The notes under the pieces: model-generated | Told to the model about the DNA's origin: nothing | What the model saw: only the letters and a program-made list of their open reading frames with translations | Databases searched by the model: none | Shown here: one piece after another, positions 1 through 12,298 of the stretch | How the letters are laid out: each line of letters opens with the position of its first letter | Numbering within the stretch: position 1 is the first letter of the stretch | NCBI GenBank assembly: GCA_003952965.2 | Contig: CM025856.1 | Coordinates: 26,855,723 to 26,919,722, forward strand | Reading direction: 5' to 3' | Source of the DNA: Morella rubra | Lineage: Eukaryota > Streptophyta > Magnoliopsida > Fagales > Myricaceae | Length of the DNA: 64,000 nt | Position numbers and translations under genes: made by a program

Positions 1-1975
1 GTTTATTGACTTGAAATTATTGGCTACATTAGACGGACAATGAAAACGGGGAAGCATCTGCACCAGAAATGTCAGATATGTGAGTCAGTACCAAAGTATA
101 ATTCAACCAACATCCATTCCGTATCCTCGACTTTCTATAATGAGGATGTTTTCTTTGTTTGCAGCTCTTATCTTTTCCCGCAGTACATTAAAGGAGAAAG
201 GGAGAGAGAAAAAAGGTGACAAACCGTCATCCTTATCTTATCTTTGGCGTAGATGTGGGGCTGTAGACAGTAGACGGTGACTGTGATATCTCTGTTCTGA
301 TTTAACATAAAATTTTGAATAGCAGAGGCGTGGCTTTTTTGGTAACTAATATGGGAGCATTTTTTTCTGCTAGTTTTAAGTCGTTCTAATAGGGTATGCA
401 TGATATCAAGTTAATGCTATTTTTATTTTCTTTTGCACGGAAGAAAATAGTAAATAGACTCGGCTGGTAATATTTTTGTAGCAATGGGAGAAAGAAATTT
501 ACAGCTGAAAAATGAGGAAAGAAAACCACAAAAGTGGTGGCCCAATTAGTGTGAAGTTAGTCTCAAGAACAGTTAAGGGATTGAAGATTTTTAGATTGAA
601 TACCTTTGACTTCCGTGTCACTGGGCCTAGTTGGGTCTCTGGACAGAGGCTTTCAGCTTATTATTTTGTATTTTCTGATTTGGGTGTGAGTTAAAGTTCT
701 TGGACCTTATTAGATCACCTTCCATAGACATAGTCTTATTTATTTATTAGTAATTATAATTCAATTTGAACATTTTACGAAAAATCTTTATAATCAAGTT
801 CGGAAAGAAAGAGAAAAAAAAATAAGAAAGAAAAAAAAATCTGATATTTTTATCTGTTAAGTGTTGTGATTAATTCTACCTGACGTTTCACAAACCAAAA
901 ATTTAATTCCTAAAAATTTATCTCTCTTTATTTTTTTATTTATTTTTTCACTCATTCTTTCATTTTCTGTATTTACCTTTTTATCAACTTTTAAAATTTT
1001 AATTTAAAATTTTGTTACGAAGCGCCATGTTAATTATGACGACAAGGGAGAAGAGCGAGAAATTCGGTTACTATACGACAAAGACGACATGGGTGGCGAC
1101 GTCAGCTTCAAAAGGAGAAGTGATGTCATCGAAACCTTTCAATGTAGAACTAAGTGACGTGGCTAGTGCTCTTAACGCAAACGACCCATGCGAGAAAGTA
1201 ATCGTATGGTCAGGATTTCATGCTTGCTAGCAGTTCGGACGGTCCGAAAGCAGCTGCCACACGAGAAATGGATCAAACTCTGTGCTGAGAGCAATCATCC
1301 AGTGGTACGAAGAACATGCCGGTCCCCTCCTCCTCAATTACCTTTTATTAAGCGGAGAAAGAAAATCATTCAATACGACTAGAGTCTAGAGGGCTGAAAA
1401 GTCAAGAAAAGGTAGCCCTTGTAAGTGGAAGTTTGACTCAGGGTGTGGATCGCTGTGGTTTGGATGCAGCTGATTCTAGCCCTGTTCATCCCAGAGTCGC
1501 AACTCTCAAGGATAGGATGGGAAATATCTGAAGTCTTTAAGACCACTCGGGACTTCAAGAGAAAAATTATTACGTTGGTTTCGATTCCCTCGCTCACCAA
1601 TCAGTCCCAATTTTCTCAGGTTTTCCATCAATTTCTCGCTCTGTTAGAAAGTTCACAAAAATTAAGGAATTTGTCATCAAGTTTCTCTTTCCACTTTTCT
1701 GGAGGGAATCAAGCTCTATCTTTTTTCCGGCAATGAACTGAATCTTTTTTTTTGAAAGGGAGGGGGAGCTGTTTGCAAGTTTGAAATTTAATTTTGTAGA
1801 ATTTACTGAGGCTAGTTCAATTTGAAGGGTTTTGTAGATCTGCGTGGAAAAATGTGTTTATGTTCATGTTTGTGTGAACAGGTGTTAGGGTTGTTAAGCG
1901 GGGGTAGTCTCCGGGATTTGTATGCATTTCTATTGAATTTGGGCTATTGCAGATCTGGGAAGCGTGTGGGCGAAA
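1..1975. other. 5' flank and leader of the CBP60-like gene
   Basis: No coding region is supported here. The open frames are short, overlap on both strands and match no family I recognise. The stretch from about 1730 up to the CBP60 start codon is probably its 5' leader. A leader intron is possible but I cannot place its junctions. Confidence 0.5.
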
Positions 1976-4900
1976 ATGCAGACTCGGTATATGGAGAGGA
2001 CCAAATCTATGGGTAGAGGGAAGAGGAGTTTGGAGGGTGGAGAAGACGATGACGAGCAGCCGGAGCGCAAGCGGCCGGCTCTCGCTAGGTAAAATTCTTG
2101 GACTTTTCGGATATCGCAATTTGTTGTGTAAATTGTGAATTGTAAACAATCTGAAATGTTACTTCTCGTTGAAGTGGCCGATCGTTAAAGTAAGTGTAAC
2201 CGAAGTTTCCAAAGACTCCTTTTGTTTTGTTGTTTCTTTTTTTTGCAAATGATTTGTTATGAAAGCAGTTGGTAGTTTTTAGTTAGAAGCACCAAAAAAC
2301 ACGGTGTTGGCTCGCTTCTTTAAAAGGAAGAGTGATATTTTGCCCTCGCAACCTGTTGTGGCCTGTGGGCGACTTTTTTGTAATCCGACTAAATCGAGGG
2401 CGCGTTGCGCTATTAGAAGGAAAAAAAAAAAAGGGACATCGCCCCTTAAGGAGTGCCGTATGCCATCACTGCATGAGGTACTACCACCAGACGGTACTTC
2501 TTTGTAGGAGTTAAGGGGTTCGAAATTTTCTTATACAAGCAAGGACTTGTCTTAGTCACCTAAATTTATACATGATACGAATTTTTTATGACTTATTATT
2601 TAATTCTTCATTTTGTTACTCTTCATCTTTTGTTTTACATTTTTCGTTTCTTATTTATTTATTATTTTTATTTCAACCCGTAGTTATTTGGGAGGTTATT
2701 GTCCTCGGTAGTTTGACATTATGATACAAGTGTTTGCAAATCAAAATTTTGGGAATGTTAAAATTTTGGTTTATGAAAGTTGGTGCAAAAGCAAAGAAAG
2801 AGACAATTTGAGTGAATTTTTTTATGTTTATTGTAATAGAAAGAGATGATTTGATGGGGAGAGAGATATTATTTTATAGTTATTTTATTAGGCTAAAATT
2901 TTGGCCGACACAAACATCATAAATTCCTTAGCACGCCAAATTTGGGTTATCAATAGTTACTTACACCAAGTAAAGGATTTAGAAATTTTTATTTTAGGTT
3001 TAACCTGATGTACGTTGGTTATTCAACTATAGTTCTAGCAGGTGCGTTTTTGTGTGTGTGTGTGTCTCTCTCTCTCTCTTAGATAACTAATATGGAAATT
3101 TTATGAGAGGTGAGAACTTAGTGTACCGAGTATACTAAGGAGCCACCTTTAAGAATCATAATCTGGTCTGGGGAAGAAGATCTACACGGGGAGGACAACA
3201 AGCATTTCCAAATGCAGTAGAATGCACTTTTGAATTTCACAGGAGTAACAATTTTTAGCTTAGGATTAGATAAGTCAATTTCATTGACAGTACAGTTACT
3301 CATAGTAAATTCTTGGATTGTTGGTTTTGCTGAACCCATAACCCCTTCACCGATTTTTTTGCCAAAAAATTCCTGCAGATAAGACTGACATTTGGCAGCA
3401 TTTTGTTTATATGTAGTATACCTGTTATACATCTCTCCGAATGGCTTGAGAACAATATTTGTATGAATAGAGTCTCTGTTTGTCCCCCCCTCACACATTC
3501 TGCATTTAATTTTCTAAAGCTAAAATTGGTGGTCTTTAGAACTCTATGTGTATCAACGGTACTGCATTCTTATCTTGCAAGAAGAGTTTGATGATGTTCT
3601 CTTCAAAATTGATGCTGTCAATATCACTTTTATACTTGGTAACATGCTAAAGATGTGTAGCGAAAATCTTATTTTGTGAGGGAAGTTACAAGAAGCGAAA
3701 TTTCATCATTTATTGTGTCGGCTGGTGCTAATATGACCTCTTTCTCCAATTCTTTTCTCTGAAACCCATATTGTTAGTATGTGTATTCTGTCGTATTTAG
3801 AATGAGATATGTCATGCAGCGTGATTGTTGAAGCTCTGAAGGTGGACAGTCTGCAAAAGCTATGCTCATCTTTGGAACCTATTCTTCGTCGAGTCGTAAG
3901 TTTTTTGGCTTCTGCACGCTTTTTTAACATAAACTATTGTTCCTTCCGATGGATTTTGGTGGACTACTTTTTAAAGCTTCATCTCTTCAATTTTCCTTGT
4001 CCAAATGTCCGCTTTATGAGCGATTGCAGGCTAAATCATCTTCCTGATGTTTCCTTTATAGAATTATCCGTTGTGGTTGCCCCATTGTGCTATGAATGCA
4101 AAACATATAGACAACAGCTCAATAGCCCAAGAGATTTCATCTCTCTTTAAGAGAGAAATATTTCTTTGCATTGCACCTGTGCCTTCTTTTTGTTGTGCTG
4201 GTTTGTCCTTTTAATAATTTTGCATTTCTTTATTTTTCTTTTTCTTTATTTTTCTTTTTCTTTTGTACTTTTGATTGTTTCTTCCTTATATACATTACTT
4301 TTCACCCATAAGGAGTCATTTCTTGGTCTATCTTTACCCCTATCCTGTTGAATGCCCCTTGAAATTGCCACCTGCACTTTGCAAGTGGGGATAGTGCTTA
4401 TAAGATGACAATACTAAAGGAGAGTACTATACTATGTTATATATTTTGCCTTTTTTGTCTCTAAATTCTTTTTAATGGATTTTTACTTCTCAAAGGATGA
4501 AAAAGTTGTTTCCTTTTGTTTTGGTTACACGTTTGAATTTGACCAAATAGATCGTGTTATTCATTGACTCAGCTGAAGTAGTCTTTGTTTTACCTTATTG
4601 TAATGCAGATTAAGAGCTAATCTAATTCTCATTCTTGTTTCTGTGAATTATTTGCACAGAAGTACATCACTTAAAATTCCCTTGCTCTTCTTCATGTGTT
4701 ATTGTGAAGTCAGTTATTGGGGTAATGTGCATGACAGATGGCGTTTTGCTTCTGAACAAACGATTGTCATGCATAAAAGAAGAATTACTTGTCTTTACTT
4801 CATATACTCCTGCCCCTTGGTCTCTCTTTTTGTTTCTAACTGGTTCGATGCAATTGATGCTCAACAGGTCAGTGAAGAAGTGGAACGTGCTTTGGCAAAG

Positions 4901-7900
4901 TTAGGCCCTGCTAGACTTAGTGGAAGGTCTAAGATATTCTCTATCATTTTGTTGGCAGTTAAATGCCCTGTCCACCCGGGAGGGAGGACTGTGGGATTAC
5001 TTTTATATCTAATGATTTTAGATTTGATTTAGTTCTGAAGTTAAAATAGATAGGCAAAGGAAAGACATTTACTTGAATCAATATATGGCTTTTGAGTTGT
5101 TTTGCCTTCTCGTTTGTGGAGTTATGTAGTGAAGACAACAGTTTGTACTAAGAGAAAAAGCACAAAACCAGTTCCACCGTGTAAACAATCTCATGTATAT
5201 TCAGAGACAAAGGCAGAAACACTTTTTTTTTTTGGCCCCCCTTGGCTTCGTCCATGTGTAAATAGTGTCACACAGTTGGCTTGTGAGATGCTTCTTTTCT
5301 TTTTCTTTTTTTTCTAGGCAGATGCTTCTTTTCTTGTTCGTGAAGTTATAATTGCATGAACCATGAGTGATGTGCTATTGGGAATGGATACCATATGTCC
5401 AATAGTGAGCCATGGAATGACCCCGATAGTTACATGGGGACAGGTTGTTTTTGTTATCTTTACTCAATGAGCAGCTGAACTTGAGGATTGTGGTTAATGT
5501 TTGCTCTGAGGACTTGACAAGTTGGACATAAAATGCCAGGAGAATTGTAGGATGGTTTTCTGTTGGTATGTCTAAATTTGAGAGGGTGCTTTCTTTATTT
5601 GCTTCAGTAGATGCAAAAGCTCCATCCTACTTTATGGTTTAGCTTCATCGTCTAGGCTCCTGGTAAAAATATTTGGATATTTTGGCTTCTGGTAAAAACA
5701 ACCTTTGTTTCAGTCTTTATTTTTGATATCCCACTTCAGCGGTCCCTTCTTTTGTTCTCATCAGGCTTGCATAAAGTGTTTGATTACAGCTGTGGTCGTG
5801 GTATATTTTTCTAATAATTGAGATTTCAGGTCTTCCCCAAAACGAATTGAAGGTCCGGATGGACGCAACTTGCAACTCCAGTTTCGGTCCAGATTGTCTC
5901 TTCCTCTCTTCACTGGAGGGAAAGTAGAAGGCGAGCAAGGTGCTGCAATTCATGTTGTTTTGATTGATGCGAACTCTGGTGTTGTTGTGACATCTGGACC
6001 TGAAGCCTCTGTGAAATTAGAAATTGTTGTGCTAGAAGGTGATTTTAATAATGAAGATGATGAAGGTTGGTCCCAAGAAGAATTTGAAACCCATGTGGTG
6101 AAAGAGCGTGAAGGTAAGAGACCTTTGTTGACTGGGGACGTGTATGTGACACTCAAGGAAGGAGTGGGGACGTTAGGGGAACTGACATTTACGGATAACT
6201 CAAGTTGGATAAGGAGCAGGAAGTTCAGGCTCGGCTTGAAGGTTGCCTCTGGATTTTGTGAGGGCATTCGCGTACGTGAAGCAAAGACAGAAGCTTTTAC
6301 CGTTAAAGATCACAGAGGGGAATGTATGCTCGTACTCTGTCATTTCAATTCTTCCTTTGCCTGATTGGCTTGAGACATTGTTGTCAATGGTTTCATCTTT
6401 ATATTGTCAGTGTACAAGAAACACTATCCACCTGCATTAGATGATGAAGTATGGAGATTGGAGAAAATTGGCAAGGAAGGGTCATTCCACAAGAGGCTAA
6501 ACAAAGAAGGAATATTCGTAGTTCGGGACTTTCTTCGGCTTTGGGTCCGAGATCCGCAAAAACTTAGAAATGTATGTCTGTGGTTTGTTCTCGAATTAAA
6601 GTTGCATGCTTTCTAGCTGTTATCTGACATCTTTGCATACATTTCTGTAGATCCTTGGAAGTGGTATGTCGAATAAGATGTGGGATGCTCTCTTGGAGCA
6701 TGCAAAGACTTGTGTCCTGAGTGGGAAGTTTTATGTTTACTATCCTGATGATACAAGAAATGTTGGTGTTATTTTTAACAACATCTATGAACTGATTGGC
6801 CTTATTACTGGGGAACAGTTCTGTTCTGCTAATGCTCTAAATGACAATCAGAAGGTGAGTATGACTGTATGAGATACTTTCACCATAATGCTGTTATTAA
6901 TTGTCTTAAAGTTGAGAGGGTCTGCATTTATGCTAGTGGTGTTATAGTAGTTTTGTCTGCCCTCCATAGATCTGGTCTCAAAATACTTCTGTGTTGGCAT
7001 TCTTAAACCTATGTATGAGGTATCAAATAAATAAGTCATTTTTTTTCTATGCAGTAACTCAGTTATATTTTCCAGATTAAATTATTCTGTTTCCTGCCGA
7101 AATTAAGCAACTGCACAGGTTGTTGATTTCTATTCTTCCTTTACTTCTTTATGCATTTCTGTCTTGTAGAAACTAATTTATTACAAGCCAACTTTGTTTG
7201 GCAGGTAATTAACCGAACTTTTTTAATTCTATTCAATTGCTGTTTATCCCATTGCAAACCTGCTTACTGTAGTCTGAGAGAAGGCATGTGGATGATCCAG
7301 GACATTACCTGTATTCAGATGTGAAGCATAACTTACATCTGGGCTTGAGAGGGTCTACTCAGTTGTTTTTTGTTGGCTTTCTCTGCTGATGCTTCATTCT
7401 AAATGGCATCATGAGATACTGAGATCTTATCGTGATGTCACTTGTACATAGAGAAATTTAAAAGAGTTTAGGGTTATAAGTACAACTGATCTAATACACA
7501 CTTATATAACTTTTCATGTTGACGAACGAGCTGGTACAAATGTTTTACAACGGGGCAGGTGAAGGTCATTTAGTTTTGGATACTCAGCCTGTTTCACTTT
7601 TCGAGGTTTTGTAATTTCAGGTCTATGTAGATATGCTGGTGAAGAAAGCATATGACAATTGGGACCAAGTAATAGATTATGATGGCAAGGCACTCTTGAG
7701 CTTCAAGCAGAATAAGAGGTCCACTGCATCTCGGAATGAAAATATGGGGGCAATTGATTACTCAAGTGCTTTGGATCATCAGCTGCAATTGCCAGGCCTG
7801 TCAATTCCTTCAGAGCAGCCTCCCATGGATTCCGTCTTACATGTTGGAGGTAAGCATTGTTAGCTACAATGGGGTGTTCTTTTTTTTTTTTTTAAATCGT

Positions 7901-9075
7901 TTTTAGACTCTTCTTTTTTAAAAAAAAATGTTTTTTTCTTGTGATGGTGGGCTGTTTGGAAGATTGGAGGACAGGTTGAGATAGTCGCTTGGCTTTTTGA
8001 CTTGCTTGTCAGCTGGGTCTCAATCCTACGGTTGTAAACTTCTGTTTAGAATCCTCTAGCTAATATAAACAGTCGTGTAACCTCTTCACCATTAAGGAAA
8101 CCAAGGCTCTTTTTCCATCCCCCTAAATTTTACCTCAGAAAAGTGTTGTTTACGAAAAGGAGTATATTTCTTAGCAATATGGATAGGCTGTATAGGTATT
8201 AACCTGCTTGTGTGTAGTTGATCTGTGTGTTATGCTGGGGAAGTTTTTTCTGGAGAGATTTTGCGTTTCTCTTCACAGGGTAATATTATTTCCCTTTCTA
8301 TTGAACATGTGTTTATATGTGTGAATTCTGTTTGTGATGGTCTCCGCCCCTCAGTCTCTCACACACGCCAACAGCATTATTTAGCATCCACACAATAGAG
8401 ATATTCTTCAACTGCTGTGCGCTTTAGACTTGTTGGATTGCTCACTGGTGCTTTTTCTTTTTGTTTGTCTGCTGCTTTTGTTGCGCTTTAGGGTATAATG
8501 GTAATCTGGCAACTAGGTATTCAACCCAGTCGCAGATTTTAAATCCAAATTCCCGTACCCAGTTCGACAGCGGTTCTTTTGCACTCCATGGCCATTTGAT
8601 AAGTGATTCTCACCAAGCCCAAAGTTCACGAAATGATAACAGTGCAGTTGGACTGGCCCTTGGTCCCGCACTATCATCTACATCGGGATTTCAGACAACT
8701 AACTCTACAATTCAGCCGGCTAGTCTTAATCCTTTTGAGGACTGGACACAAAACCGGGACAAGGGAGTTGAAGACCTATTTTCAGAGGAAGAGATTCGCA
8801 TTAGAAGTCATGAGATGCTTGAGAATGAAGATATGCAGCATTTGCTCCGAATATTCAGTATGGGAGGCCATGCATCCATTAATATGCCAGATGATTTGTC
8901 TACATTCTCATCATACATGCCATCACCCATGCCACACTTCGATGAGGATCGTGGTCGATCTGGAAAAGCTGTAGTGGGGTGGCTGAAGATTAAGGCAGCA
9001 ATGAGGTGGGGCTTCTTTATTAGGAAGAAAGCAGCAGAGAAGCGAGCACAGCTGGTTGAGTTAGATGATGAATAA
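1976..9075 (+). CDS. CBP60B: CBP60B-like calmodulin-binding transcription factor (8 exons)
   Basis: Exons are 1976-2088, 3820-3895, 4868-4926, 5830-6323, 6411-6571, 6651-6854, 7621-7849 and 8492-9075. All junctions are GT-AG and phases join without a break to give 639 residues, close to the length of Arabidopsis CBP60B. The start MQTRYMERT followed by a basic ERKRPAL stretch is typical of the B/C/D branch. The conserved core runs from about residue 39 ([15 protein letters not shown]) through [28 protein letters not shown] and KDHRGELYKKHYPP to [19 protein letters not shown]. The last 37 residues form a basic, tryptophan-bearing amphipathic segment ([18 protein letters not shown]), which fits the C-terminal calmodulin-binding site of CBP60a-f type proteins. 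The family comprises nuclear DNA-binding regulators of salicylic acid and immune genes, controlled by calcium/calmodulin. Intron 1 is long (1.7 kb). Orthology to CBP60B rather than C or D is inferred from memory of the family. Confidence 0.93.
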
Positions 9076-11984
9076 AAGCAGCCATGAGGATGCAGTTAGG
9101 TTTTCAGACTCTGACCCTTGCACTGCCTTACCATTCTGCAAATTATTGAACTCTCAATTTCTGCAGGGAACACATTGAGGTCTTACGTTGAGACTGCTTG
9201 AAACTGTTGCTTTCAGAAGTCTTAAGGACCTCTGATGTATCTTGGGTATCTAGACAGCAGGGTTTCCTCTTGTACAGTTTGCCTGTATAGTTGTTTCTAT
9301 CAACAACGCTTCATTCCATTAAGATGCTTTCTCATCACCATACCATTGGATTTGTGAAACGATACATAAGCGACGCGTTTCTGAATTATTCTGGGTAAAT
9401 GTGTTGTTCCATTTATGGACCCTTTCATGTTGTTGACTCAGTAGTGGAACATCGCTGATATTCTTGTAATGACTTTAATTTTGTTTTTATAATTAACTAG
9501 AATTGTGCCTTCCAAGTAATTTGTTACTTCGTTTTAGTTTTTCAATTTCTTGAGATAAAAGATTTAGATTGTATTTTTTTGCTCTCATGTAACATATTTG
9601 ATAATGTATGATGTTTAATGAAACTTCAAATGGAGCAATAATCCCTCAAAGTTTAACCAGTGGGGATCACGTGACTGCTAACAGGTGCATCAACGCAGAA
9701 GCAGAAAGTACAAAGCCCATCTTACCAAGTTATAGCGTGCACTTCGACTCTGTTGAAACTCCCTAGGGACTGAGCCAACTCGTGTCCCCCTTTTTTTTAT
9801 CACAATTTGACAATGATTTTGCGTGAAATAACCTTCAACAGATTAGGAGAGATGAGTATGCGTCAGCACCCGAGAAATGAGGCGCCGAAAGGGAGAGATC
9901 TCAAATGGCTCACGTAGTTCACCCATCACAGGATTTCGCGATTAGTAGGCTACCAGAAAAGCTGACGGTTACTCGATCTCTTCCATGAGATAAGGGTAAA
10001 GCGATACGTCCAAAAGCCCAAAAATTTGAAAAAGCTGACAAATCCAATCTCTTGTCACTCTCTGAGTTTACGCATGATTCAGATATTTCAGTTTCTCTTA
10101 TGTATGCCTTGTGCGTATTCTAATGAATTATTCGTTCGATAAAACATGAGGTGGTCAGCGGTGAAACCTCATGTACAGAGGAAAAAAGAAGAAGTCTAAT
10201 GTATTTATTTTCCTCTACTAAAAGCAGTGGTATAACCAGAATGGATAGTGTTTGTATGCCTAAATTCAAAAAATTTAGATATAATAAAATAACTACAAAA
10301 TATTATCTCTAATTATTAAATTATTTATTTTTATTATAATAAATATAAAAAATTTATTTAAATCATCTCTTTTTATTTTTCCACCATCTTCAACCAATTC
10401 TAAAATTTTAACACTAAAAATTGCCTCAAAATTTTTCTTTCCTTCCACTTATACCTGGCTGGACCTTCTGTATTTCAGAAGACAACTTCAATACTCGTAA
10501 GCTTGCTGAGAAAAAAAAAAAGAGTAGTTAAATCTTATTTCATATCAGAATTACGGCCAAATTCAAGGGAATCTGTTGCGGAGGAATAACAAACTTTCGC
10601 TTGAAATTCAGAGTTTCTCATTAAAAAATGGGCAATGATGTATTGTGGCGTGTACGCACATCGGTTTTTTTTTAATTAGAAAATCTTGAGAGAAGAAAAA
10701 GGGGCTATTCAAGTGTATCCAGATTAAACTTTTGAAAATAGCCCAGATAACTTTAAAATCTAGCGAAGAATCTAACATATCTAGCAAACACGTGGCTTCT
10801 CAGTGGGTGCTATCAACGCACGTGCGGATACAGTAACCCTATAAGTTGAGTGCGTGCGCGCAGACTAGAATTGGGGTTTGGGTGCCATTTTCCGTTGCCA
10901 ACTGATTCGGCAAGAAATGGAGACCGCCCAAGCCCCCAGAGGAGCTCCCACTGAAAGTCCAAAATCCAAAAGAATCCATGACGTATTCGCAATAACCTCT
11001 TCCAAACCAGATTTCAGCCTCTCTGGTGCGACATTGAAGGGGTGAGCGAAGAGTTTGATGCAATATCCTCGCGTCCTTATTAAAGCTGTTATCCAATATA
11101 TAGTTGCTATCACGACGTGAGAGTGCTCTGGGCCTGATGAGAGAGTGATAGATCTTCCTTTCCTGCTCTCTTCATCCTGTTCTTGCTTTCTTTTCGTCTT
11201 ATATTCATTGTTCATGAGCCGGCCTTTTCATTTTCATGTGTAAATCTAAAGCGGATTATTTCAAGATAAGAATCAAGTCTCTCTCTCTCTATCTCCTGGA
11301 GGAACGGGGAAGATCAGAAAATGACGAGGGAAAGACTTTCTGGAATAGAAGATGCGATGGGAATGAGACAGACGTAGGATGCCCAGAGCTGGTTCCCGGT
11401 TGGAATTTACATCGATCTATTGAATTATATTAAGCTTGTAGACGAAGCCTCATGATGATTGCTGCTGATGGCGTCCAAATGATGTACCATTCTTCAATGT
11501 CACCATATAATTGTGTTTAAGCTGTTGAGCTCAATGGAACGTGATTCGTAACCGCTCTGACAACGCCATAAATTCGGCCTGCAATAATTTTGTTAATCTT
11601 GATCTTCACCTTCTTTCTTTCTTTTGGCCCTTAATTTCCTCTTTTTCTGTGTGAGCTCGTGCTTTTTAGTGCAGTTTCTTCCAAAGATGTGTAGAAGCAA
11701 AGTCCTCTATTTTCCACCCCCTCCTAACCTTGTCATTCTCTTCCACCTTTTACTTTTGTAATCTTGCATGAGCGGCACTATTGATCATGCACTTCCATGG
11801 CATTGAAAAATAGCACGGTGAAACCTTGGTCATGTTCGTTTTCAATTTATATTTTTGCTCCAGTCCTTGATTTCTGTTCTTTTTAATATATGGTTTATAT
11901 ATTTGAAATTGCAAACCTATAAAGATATATATATATATATAGGCTACAGCCTTAGCAAAATGCAAAGTATAAGGAATTTATATA
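9076..11984. other. Intergenic region after CBP60; no gene supported
   Basis: The first few hundred bases are the likely 3' UTR of the CBP60 gene; an AATAAA overlaps its stop codon. Beyond this lie AT-rich tracts (about 10270-10440) and short open frames on both strands, such as a 116-codon frame near 10865-11215 on the minus strand. That frame has no recognisable domain and overlaps a competing frame, so I do not call it. Confidence 0.5.
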
Positions 11985-12298
11985 TACCACTGTTGGTCGG
12001 GTCTCAATCCATATGCGAGAGTTCTCTGTAATGGACCACGATCGCCTGCAATTCGATCACCCGAATTGCAGTATAATTGTGTGAGAGAGTGGTAGATCCC
12101 GACCGAGACCCACACATGTCCGAACAGCACTCCTTTGCCCTGGTAAGTGTGAGTCCCGGTCGGAACCCACCACTCTCTTTCACTCTCTCTCCAGAATTGC
12201 ATTGCAATTCGGTCAGGATCCCTCTGTGACCTCCAAAAGAAGCCCAACCGAACCTATTGGTTGGTCATTGTTTTGTCTCTGCGACCCGACTTGGAAAG
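11985..12298. repeat. Imperfect palindromic (fold-back) repeat, MITE-like
   Basis: The inner arms match well as an inverted repeat. GAGAGAGTGGTAGATCCCGA (from 12084) pairs with the reverse complement of 12147-12185, which reads AGAGAGTGGTGGGTTCCGAC. The match extends outward through the CCGAATTGCA blocks (12061 and 12208). It ends in GGTCGGGTCTCAA on the left against AAGTCGGGTCGCAGA read from the right end at about 12285. The roughly 310 bp unit could form a long hairpin. I see no clear target-site duplication, so the class (MITE or older fold-back) is open. Confidence 0.6.

Noticed and set aside
10865-11215. 116-codon minus-strand frame in the gap after CBP60
   Set aside because: No recognisable domain, competes with an overlapping frame, no splice or promoter support.
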